DNA of 9,621 nt, from the NCBI GenBank assembly GCA_964483105.1, contig CAYZZU010000058.1:1-9621 (forward strand), in the 5' to 3' direction. The position numbers and the translations under genes are program-made. This DNA is from CAYZZU01 sp964483105. GTDB lineage: Bacteria > CG2-30-53-67. A model generated the notes under the pieces. The model did no database searches. It was not told the origin of the DNA and was given only the letters and a program-made list of their open reading frames with translations. Within the stretch, counting starts at the first letter, position 1; each line of letters starts with the position of its first letter. This document shows positions 1 through 4,209 of this stretch, piece by piece.

Positions 1-1023
1 AAGGTCTATCTTCTCCTGGATGAACTGCACTACTTCAGTGACTGGCAGGTCTTTGTCAAGGCGCACTATGAGAATGATGATATCAAGTTCATTATCACGG
101 GCTCGAATTCGCAATTACTCTCCTCGGAATTGCTGACCCTGCTTTCCGGCCGCACGCTCCCGGTCGTTCTTTATCCGTTTGATTTTCCCGAGTATGCCGA
201 GGCCCGGGGGTTGCATGCCTCGACGCTGCGGGAATTCCTGCGGAAACGAAACAAGCTCCGGAAACTCTGTGACGATTATCTGGTGGAAGGGGGATTCCCC
301 GAGGTTGTACTCACGGACAACGGGCGCCTCAAAAAAGAGATTCTTGCAAATTACGCGAAGAATATCTTGTATCAGGATATCGTGCCCCGCTTTGAACTGA
401 AAAGGCCCTACCTGGTGGAGAGATTGTTCTTCTATCTCGTCTCCAATGTGGGGTCTTTCTTTACTTTCAATAATCTTGCGAAAATCGTGGGGATCTCCGA
501 CAAAACGGCGAAGGACTATATCGACTTTTTCCGGGATGCCTTCCTGCTCTATTCTGTGGGGCAGTACAACAGTTCGGTGAAAAAGCAGTTGCGGTCGCCG
601 CGGAAGATCTACTGCACGGATAACGGCATGATCGCCTCCGTCTCTTTTTCCTTCTCGGCCAATGTCGACCGATATTTGGAGAACATGGTCTTCTGCAAGC
701 TGTTGCAGCAGGGGCGGGAGATCTATTATTACAAGACCTCCAATGGTTGGGAGGTCGATTTCTTCTGTCCCGGAGCAAACCGGGAGGCCCGACTCGTTCA
801 GGTCTGTGCGGATCTGGAGAATCCGAAGACCCGGGAGAGAGAGATCCGGGCGCTTTGCAGGGCTGCGGAAGAGCTCAATCTGGAGGGGGGAATCATTGTG
901 ACCCGGGACGAAGAGGATTCGGTGACTGCCGGCGGCAAGACCGTCACGATGATTCCGGTATGGAAGTATCTGGCCGGTGTTCCCTCCGGCCGGAACCCCT
1001 CCCCCTTCGAGAAGGGGGACTGA
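1..1023 (+). CDS. AAA-family ATPase with DUF4143 domain, 3' part
   Basis: The reading frame is open from base 1, so the start and the Walker A region lie upstream of the window; 340 residues are visible. Fragment residues 1-9 (KVYLLLDEL) form a Walker B strand with D7 and E8. TGSN at 33-36 is the sensor-1 strand and SGR at 49-51 ends the ATPase core. The remainder is a DUF4143-type region: a winged-helix-like middle part, then a PD-(D/E)XK-like fold around residues 241-270 with E251, D253 and a following LVQV strand. These proteins (AAA_14 plus DUF4143) are common, poorly characterised ATPases of mobile and accessory regions. The usual catalytic Lys after the EVD strand is not obvious (LVQV instead of IEVK), as in other members of this subgroup. 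The last residues (NPSPFEKGD) and the stop codon are encoded by an intergenic hairpin repeat, so the native C-terminus may have been replaced. Confidence 0.9.
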   Translation, partial: KVYLLLDELHYFSDWQVFVKAHYENDDIKFIITGSNSQLLSSELLTLLSGRTLPVVLYPFDFPEYAEARGLHASTLREFLRKRNKLRKLCDDYLVEGGFPEVVLTDNGRLKKEILANYAKNILYQDIVPRFELKRPYLVERLFFYLVSNVGSFFTFNNLAKIVGISDKTAKDYIDFFRDAFLLYSVGQYNSSVKKQLRSPRKIYCTDNGMIASVSFSFSANVDRYLENMVFCKLLQQGREIYYYKTSNGWEVDFFCPGANREARLVQVCADLENPKTREREIRALCRAAEELNLEGGIIVTRDEEDSVTAGGKTVTMIPVWKYLAGVPSGRNPSPFEKGD

Positions 1024-1058
1024 GGGGGATTGCCGCCGGGGATAAACCCCGGCATTGC
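1001..1058. repeat. Intergenic hairpin repeat, copy 1, overlapping the ATPase stop
   Basis: Two hairpins in tandem. The first has arms CCCCCTTC (1001-1008) and GAAGGGGG (1011-1018). The second has arms GCCGGGG (1035-1041) and CCCCGGC (1047-1053) around ATAAA. Nearly the same block recurs at 1927-1986, with a long identical stretch from the TGAGGGGG after the first hairpin into the second hairpin. The ATPase stop TGA (1021-1023) lies inside the repeat. Confidence 0.8.
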
Positions 1059-1113
1059 ATTCTTCTTCGCCATTACTCAATGGTCCTTGAAAATTAAAGC
1101 GGTACGTGATATA

Positions 1114-1151
1114 TTGTGCATTATGAATCGCATGATATAATGATTGCATGA
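1114..1151 (+). promoter_or_regulatory. Promoter and possible operator of the AbrB-like/toxin pair
   Basis: TTGTGC (1114-1119) is followed after 16 bp by a perfect TATAAT (1136-1141). Two near-identical direct repeats, ATGAATCGCATGA (1123-1135) and ATGATTGCATGA (1140-1151), flank and overlap the -10 box. That placement fits binding by an autorepressing antitoxin. The predicted transcription start is near 1148, giving a leader of about 30 nt before the ATG at 1177. The promoter is read from sequence; the operator role is inferred. Confidence 0.6.
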
Positions 1152-1176
1152 ATAACCGGAAACATAGGGTGCGAAG

Positions 1177-1437
1177 ATGGGTACGACGATCAAGGTGGTC
1201 GGAAAGAGCGGGCAGATAACATTGGGGAAGAGATTTGCCGGGAAGAAGGTGATGGTGGAGGAGAGGTATCCCGGTTACTGGGTCATCCGTACCGGTGAAT
1301 TCATCCCGGACGACGAGGCCTGGCTCCACCGCGCACCGGCGAAGGAGATCATCGAAAAAGGGTTGGAGTGGGCTGGTAAAAACGCCCCGGCGGAGACCGA
1401 CCTGGAGAAACTGAGTGAGGCGATCCGGAAAGGATAG
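1177..1437 (+). CDS. AbrB/MazE/SpoVT-like antitoxin
   Basis: An 86-residue protein whose N-terminus (TIKVVGKSGQITLGKRFAGKKV) has the swapped-hairpin AbrB pattern of two short beta strands around a GKxGQITLGK turn. Residues 30-45 (PGYWVIRTGEFIPDD) and an acidic-to-basic C-terminal helix (ETDLEKLSEAIRKG) follow. AbrB-like antitoxins bind their own promoter through the N-terminal dimer and cover the toxin with the C-terminal tail. AGGGTG at 1166-1171 precedes the ATG by 5 nt. The gene overlaps the next one by 23 bp, a typical arrangement for coupled antitoxin-toxin pairs. The family assignment is confident; the antitoxin role is inferred from size, fold and overlap. Confidence 0.75.
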   Translation: MGTTIKVVGKSGQITLGKRFAGKKVMVEERYPGYWVIRTGEFIPDDEAWLHRAPAKEIIEKGLEWAGKNAPAETDLEKLSEAIRKG

Positions 1438-1732
1438 AAAGGTCCTGCTGGATCTCAACAACCCGGTCTTTCTCGCCGGCCTTTTCGAGCAAGGGAAAGA
1501 CGACCGCCATGCGGTATTGAACACCTTGCGGAAGCTGTCCGCCATGACGTGGGACCAGGTCGTCAGGGATAAGGGGTTGCACTGGGAGGAGATCCGCTCA
1601 CGGAGAACACCTGCGGGTCAGAAACTTTACACGATTCGGATTACCGGGAAACACCGGGCCGTCGTCCTTCGTTCCGGAGATTACATCCGTTTTATCTCCC
1701 TTCATCCAGATCACGATTCCGCCTATAGATGA
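1415..1732 (+). CDS. RelE-like toxin candidate
   Basis: A 105-residue protein starting at GTG 1415, with GGAG at 1404-1407 seven bases upstream; no ATG is available before the conserved LDLNNP segment. An N-terminal helical part (LNTLRKLSAMTWDQVVRDKGLHWEEI, about 36-61) is followed by strands LYTIRITGKHRAVVLRSGDYIRFISLHPDHDSAY (about 71-104). The alternating strands, the basic pair KHR and the C-terminal LHPDHDSAYR resemble RelE/HigB-type mRNA interferases, and similar small proteins are often annotated as translational repressors of toxin-antitoxin systems. It is the downstream partner of the AbrB-like gene and shares its promoter. The RelE-like fold is inferred from pattern rather than a recognised catalytic triad. 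AbrB-type antitoxins usually pair with MazF or PIN toxins, so the pairing is somewhat unusual. Confidence 0.65.
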   Translation: MRRSGKDRKVLLDLNNPVFLAGLFEQGKDDRHAVLNTLRKLSAMTWDQVVRDKGLHWEEIRSRRTPAGQKLYTIRITGKHRAVVLRSGDYIRFISLHPDHDSAYR

Positions 1733-1740
1733 CCTGAGGA

Positions 1741-1770
1741 GTCTGCGCCGGGGTATATCCCCGGCGCTAC
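1741..1770. repeat. GCGCCGGGG hairpin repeat
   Basis: Perfect 9-bp arms GCGCCGGGG (1745-1753) and CCCCGGCGC (1759-1767) around TATAT, followed by TAC. It belongs to the same family as the hairpins at 1035-1053 and 1961-1982 (GCCGGGG, an A/T-rich loop, CCCCGGC). It lies 13 bp after the toxin stop and could stabilise the 3' end of the mRNA. It has no T-tract, so it is not a classic terminator. Confidence 0.7.
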
Positions 1771-1778
1771 ATCGTATG

Positions 1779-1803
1779 GTAGCGTCACCCTTTACGGGTG
1801 ACG
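1779..1803. repeat. GTAGCGTCAC hairpin repeat
   Basis: The 20-base sequence GTAGCGTCACCCTTTACGGG occurs here and again exactly at 7315-7334. In this copy CGTCACCC (1783-1790) and GGGTGACG (1796-1803) form a perfect 8-bp stem around TTTAC. Confidence 0.8.
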
Positions 1804-1832
1804 ATTCATTGCCTGGAAGATTGCATCCCCCC

Positions 1833-1948
1833 TTGCCCCCCTTCAGCGAAGGGGGGGGAATAAGAGGGCGCCCTTCACGAAGGGGAGCATAAGAGGGTGC
1901 CCTTCACGAAGGGGGGAATAAACCCCACCACCTTCTCGAAGGGGGAAT
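1833..1948. repeat. Tandem array of ~29-bp hairpin units
   Basis: The units at 1862-1890 and 1891-1919 are adjacent 29-mers with three mismatches. Each has the palindromic core CCCTTCACGAAGGG. More degenerate units flank them at about 1833-1860 (CCCTTCAGCGAAGGG) and 1920-1948 (CCTTCTCGAAGG). The result is four hairpin cores with a period of about 28-29 bp, too short and too similar throughout to be a CRISPR array. Confidence 0.75.
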
Positions 1949-1986
1949 GAGGGGGATTGCCGCCGGGGGGTAAACCCCGGCGCTAC
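1927..1986. repeat. Intergenic hairpin repeat, copy 2
   Basis: Second copy of the 1001-1058 block. It has CCTTC/GAAGG arms at 1931-1942, then the same G-rich linker, then CGCCGGGG (1961-1968) and CCCCGGCG (1975-1982) around GGTAAA, followed by CTAC. It overlaps the last unit of the tandem array. Confidence 0.75.
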
Positions 1987-2004
1987 GTTTGAGGCCGGAT
2001 CTCT

Positions 2005-2062
2005 TTCTCCTCCTTCGATCGGCTCGGGGCAGGCTTGATCCCCTCCCCGGGGAGGGGAATTA
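2005..2062 (-). repeat. Palindrome-containing intergenic repeat, inverted copy
   Basis: Its reverse complement aligns with 3641-3700 over about 55 bp, including an identical 17-base core (2029-2045 against 3661-3677). It contains the perfect palindrome CCCCTCCCC/GGGGAGGGG (2040-2057). It also carries a diverged form of the widespread CCTGAGC..GTCGAAGG motif, reading GCCTGCCCCGAGCCGATCGA on the minus strand. Confidence 0.75.
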
Positions 2063-2138
2063 GGGGTTGACATATTGTCGCCATATATGGACTTGTAAGA
2101 AGTCTTCAGCGGAGGGTGGGTTTCCCTTTGCTCTCCCC

Positions 2139-2167
2139 TTGACAGCCATACCAGTGTGAGACATAAT
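2139..2167 (+). promoter_or_regulatory. Sigma70-type promoter of vapBC module 1
   Basis: A perfect -35 box TTGACA (2139-2144), 17 bp of spacer and CATAAT (2162-2167). Transcription should begin near 2174, giving a leader of about 50 nt before the ATG at 2225. A short inverted pair CAGCC/GGCTG brackets the spacer and -10 box and could be part of an operator, but this is weak. Confidence 0.75.
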
Positions 2168-2224
2168 AAGGCTGGAACTTAATATGTGCATAAGGGGCAT
2201 GTTCTGTGCGGAAGGGAGGCTGCG

Positions 2225-2461
2225 ATGTCAAATATTACCCTGCGTGTTGATGATGAGGTGATCAGGAAGGTCCGCAAAATTGCCATCGACAAGAACACAA
2301 CGCTGACGAAGATGGTCAGGGACTTTCTCGTTTCGGTGGCGGAACGTGATCTGGAGCAAAGACGGCAGGCCGTGGAACAACTTGAGCAGTCCATAGAGGA
2401 GTTCAGCCGCGACATGGGGGGGCGTACATGGAGGCGAGAGGATCTTTATGAGCGGCGATAA
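2225..2461 (+). CDS. vapB: Ribbon-helix-helix antitoxin, VapB type (module 1)
   Basis: A 78-residue protein. ITLRVDDEVIRKVRKIAIDKNTTLTKMVRDFL (4-35) is a ribbon-helix-helix DNA-binding domain: one beta strand, then two helices separated by the NTTLTK turn. The charged C-terminal helix (EQRRQAVEQLEQSIEEF) and basic tail (GGRTWRREDLYERR) are of the kind that wraps the toxin. The start at 2225 is chosen over 2186 because GGGAGG (2214-2219) lies five bases upstream and the RHH strand begins immediately. It overlaps the toxin gene by 14 bp and is driven by the consensus promoter at 2139-2167. The RHH fold is confident; the antitoxin role follows from the PIN partner. Confidence 0.88.
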   Translation: MSNITLRVDDEVIRKVRKIAIDKNTTLTKMVRDFLVSVAERDLEQRRQAVEQLEQSIEEFSRDMGGRTWRREDLYERR

Positions 2462-2873
2462 GGTGTTTTTGGACACCAACATTCTCGTCTATGCCTACGA
2501 CAAACATGAACCGGAAAAGGCGGAAAAGGCGCAGGCGATCCTGAAGTCCGGCATTGCCGAAGAGAGCGCGGTATTGTCTTCGCAGGTCTTGGGGGAGTTT
2601 TTCGTTGTCGTCACCCGGCGGATCCCTCGGCCCTTGTCTGCGGATGAGGCAATGAGGATCATCGACATTCTCATGGTGCTGCCGGTCGCCGAGGTCGATC
2701 TGTCTCTGGTGAGGCGTGCCGTTGAAACGTGCAAACAATACGGGATTTCCTATTGGGATGCATTGATTGTCGCTGCCGCCGAACGGGCGGGGTGCCGCAG
2801 AATTCTGTCGGAAGATCTCGGCAACGGTCAGGAATACAATGGGGTCGTTGTTGAGAACCCCTTCCTGACGTGA
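2448..2873 (+). CDS. vapC: PIN-domain toxin ribonuclease, VapC type (module 1)
   Basis: A 141-residue PIN-domain protein of normal length. All four conserved acidic residues are visible: D9 in VFLDTNILVY, E50 in SSQVLGEFF, D104 in SYWDALIVAAA and D123 in ILSEDL. VapC toxins use these to hold metal ions and cut tRNA or rRNA, stopping translation until the antitoxin is renewed. The ATG at 2448 lies inside the end of vapB, so the two are translationally coupled. The stop codon TGA (2871-2873) is also the first arm of the operator palindrome of the next module. The gene looks intact and functional. Confidence 0.92.
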   Translation: MSGDKVFLDTNILVYAYDKHEPEKAEKAQAILKSGIAEESAVLSSQVLGEFFVVVTRRIPRPLSADEAMRIIDILMVLPVAEVDLSLVRRAVETCKQYGISYWDALIVAAAERAGCRRILSEDLGNGQEYNGVVVENPFLT

Positions 2874-2905
2874 TGTCTTGACATCATATGCGATGATGCC
2901 ATAAT
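2871..2905 (+). promoter_or_regulatory. Promoter and overlapping operators of vapBC module 2
   Basis: TTGACA (2878-2883), 16 bp of spacer and CATAAT (2900-2905). Two inverted repeats overlap it: TGATGTC/GACATCA (2871-2877 and 2880-2886) across the -35 box, and CATCAT/ATGATG (2882-2887 and 2893-2898) filling the spacer. Transcription is expected near 2911-2914, which coincides with the ATG at 2913, and no Shine-Dalgarno sequence is present. This suggests a leaderless transcript. Compare the orphan copy at 4022-4049. Confidence 0.75.
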
Positions 2906-2912
2906 GACTGTT

Positions 2913-3178
2913 ATGAGAACGACTTTGCGCCTGGATGATGATCTGTTACGCGAGCTCAAACAGCGTGCAGGTGAGGAAAACGCATCCTTAACCAGTCTGG
3001 TGAACAGGATATTACGGATAGGTTTGCGTGCCTTGAAGACAGAGCGTTCCCGCCCCCCCGCTTCAGAGAGAAGCCCTATGATCTTGGAGCGCCCTTAGCC
3101 GATCTGGACCGTGCCTTGCAACTTGTCGCCAAATTGGAGAACCGGGAGATTCTCCATAAGATCTCGTTGCGGAAATGA
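2913..3178 (+). pseudogene. Frameshifted RHH antitoxin (vapB-like, module 2)
   Basis: MRTTLRLDDDLLRELKQRAG at the start is a ribbon-helix-helix domain like those of VapB/CopG-type antitoxins. The original frame ends early at TAG 3096-3098. At a run of seven C (3053-3059) the coding signal moves to the -1 frame. It then continues as RFREKPYDLGAP..LADLDRAL..LENREILHKISLRK to a TGA at 3176-3178 that overlaps the toxin ATG (3175), the expected layout of an intact pair. Restoring one C gives about 88 residues. Possible causes are a true single-base deletion, a sequencing error in the C-run, or programmed -1 slippage. ATG 2913 is preferred over 2904 because the RHH strand starts there and the promoter places the transcript start at it. 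Confidence 0.8.
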
Positions 3179-3560
3179 AGATCATTGATCTGAATATCCT
3201 GATCTATGCGATTAATTCTTCCAGCCCCCAGCATAAACCGGTCCGGAAATGGTGGGAGGATACCTCAATGGGGATGAACCGGTCGGTCTGGCTTGGGTGG
3301 TCCTGAAAGGTTTCCTGCGTCTCACAACCAATCCGAATATCTTTCCAACGCCGATGCCGTTAAGAACGGCGCTTAATCGAGTGGAGACGTGGGTAAAACA
3401 TCCCGGTATCATTCTGGTCCAGGAGACGAAAAGACACTGGTTGATCCTGCGCACCCTGCTGGAAGAGGCGGGAACGGCCGGTAATCTTACAACCGATGCT
3501 CATCGGGAGGAAGTCCTGATCCAATTCCTGTTGACGGGAGCCGCGCGATCGTGCTCTTTT
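3175..3560 (+). pseudogene. Frameshifted, C-terminally decayed PIN toxin (vapC-like, module 2)
   Basis: Begins MKIIDLNILIYAINSSSPQH with D5 of the first PIN motif. The frame ends at TGA 3304-3306. The coding signal continues in another frame from about 3264 as LNGDEPVGLAWVVLKGFLRL, then EEAGTAGNLTTDAH with the third conserved Asp. A single missing base near 3263-3264 (ACCTC for ACCCTC) explains the switch. After TTDAH the expected last segment with the STDxDF-like fourth acidic residue is absent. Instead the frame runs into T-rich, phenylalanine-rich sequence and repeats. The gene is therefore broken twice and unlikely to make active toxin; the 3' boundary is approximate. Confidence 0.8.
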
Positions 3561-3640
3561 TTCTTCCTGGAGTTTTGTAACCTATTGTTTTTGTTCATTT
3601 TATTTGCTCACTCCAAAGAAGATGGTGTCGCTGGAAGTCT

Positions 3641-3700
3641 TATTTCCCCTTCCCTGGAGGGAGGGGATCAAGCCTGCTCTGAGTCTGTCGAAGAGGGGAG
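3641..3700 (+). repeat. Palindrome-containing intergenic repeat, direct copy
   Basis: Aligns with the reverse complement of 2005-2062, sharing the 17-base core at 3661-3677 and the CTGAGTCTGTCGAAGAGG form of the CCTGAGC..GTCGAAGG motif. Together the two copies bracket both vapBC module 1 and the decayed module 2. Confidence 0.75.
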
Positions 3701-3729
3701 GGGGTGTAAGACTTTGGTTTGTCATCATA

Positions 3730-3812
3730 TTTCACCCTCACCCTTCCCTCTCCCATCAAGGGAGAGGGTGTTTCAGTACTTTGGATTCCCGGGCATGGTG
3801 AGCTCAGTCGAA
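3730..3812. repeat. CCCTCTCCC hairpin repeat and adjacent GTCGAAC motif
   Basis: A perfect 9-bp stem: CCCTCTCCC (3746-3754) and GGGAGAGGG (3760-3768) around ATCAA, identical to 8631-8653. Just downstream, GGTGAGCTCAGTCGAACTA (about 3796-3814) is another diverged member of the GAGC..GTCGAA motif family. Confidence 0.7.
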
Positions 3813-4021
3813 CTACACGATCTCACTCTTTTCCCCGACCTTTCTGCGATGTTCAGCTGATGACAGGGGGTACGCCCCTCCTGCGGGGGAGTCTGATTTG
3901 CATATCCTGTCGATCCTCCGGTTCATCCTGTCAAAAAGGTTTGTTTTTTTGATGGGTGAACGGCTTTTCGCTTTGGACCTCATCACTCCGGAAAATTGGG
4001 GGAACTTCTGCGCGTGGTGCC
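3813..4021. other. Non-coding stretch without a recognised gene
   Basis: Apart from repeats, 3560-4021 holds no supported gene. Around 3900-3935 the motif ATCCT occurs three times in close succession (CATATCCTGTCGATCCTCC.., then TTCATCCTGTC), followed by a T-rich stretch at 3941-3950. This is a short degenerate repeat of unknown role. Small frames in both directions here have no recognisable motifs. Confidence 0.5.
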
Positions 4022-4072
4022 TTGACATCACAGGGAGTGATGCTAAAATGGCTGCCATGAGAACCACCTTGC
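4022..4072 (+). promoter_or_regulatory. Orphan copy of the module-2 antitoxin promoter, operator and first codons
   Basis: Gapless alignment with 2878-2929 over 52 bases with about 40 identities. TTGACA (4022-4027), 16 bp of spacer and TAAAAT (4044-4049) are kept, as is ATG at the same distance (4057), followed by codons for MRTTLR. The spacer inverted repeat is CATCAC/GTGATG (4026-4031 and 4037-4042), where module 2 has CATCAT/ATGATG, so both arms changed together. After MRTTLR the similarity to the antitoxin stops. It is the nearest recognisable promoter upstream of the dehydratase gene at 4210 and may now drive it. Confidence 0.7.
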
Positions 4073-4152
4073 GGCACCCAGTTCTGAAGGTGCATCTCCC
4101 CTCAAACCCCAGGGAGAAAAAGCTCGAGAGCCTTTTTTCAGAGGGACGATGA
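4057..4152 (+). pseudogene. Antitoxin 5' remnant or 31-codon leader ORF
   Basis: ATG 4057 opens a 31-codon frame starting MRTTLR and ending LESLFSEGR before TGA 4150-4152. The first six codons match the antitoxin of module 2; the remainder does not. In the next frame an acidic stretch (DDEADPISEELEPSPNEWSG, from about 4145) runs to TGA 4211-4213, which overlaps the dehydratase ATG as ATGA. A shift in the T6 run (4133-4138) would join the two frames into one small acidic protein. That joining is speculative; the 5' remnant is well supported. Confidence 0.45.
4117..4138 (+). terminator. Weak hairpin with T6 tract upstream of the dehydratase
   Basis: AAAAA (4117-4121), then GCT/AGC arms around CGAG, then a bulged C and TTTTTT (4133-4138). 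The GC stem is only 3 bp, extended by A-T pairing, so it would be a weak intrinsic terminator or attenuator between the orphan promoter and the dehydratase gene. Confidence 0.3.
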
Positions 4153-4209
4153 GGCCGATCCGATTTCGGAAGAGCTTGAACCTTCCCCGAATGAATGGAG
4201 TGGGCTAAA

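Noticed and set aside
115..1545. A 476-codon open frame on the minus strand
   Set aside because: It lies opposite the well-supported ATPase, AbrB-like and toxin genes and has no recognisable domain; it arises from the codon bias of the + strand genes.
1833..1948. Possible CRISPR array
   Set aside because: Units are contiguous with no unique spacers and consist of a short palindrome; no cas genes are present.
1843..2073. Minus-strand frame with a QACPEPIEGGER peptide
   Set aside because: The peptide is a translation of an intergenic repeat, as is a similar + strand frame at 3604-3801.
2066..2095. A second TTGACA (about 2066) as a promoter
   Set aside because: No acceptable -10 box lies 16-18 bp downstream; the TATATG is too close.
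3249..3860. A 203-codon ORF as an independent protein
   Set aside because: Its first half is the frameshifted continuation of the PIN toxin begun at 3175, and its second half is repeat sequence.
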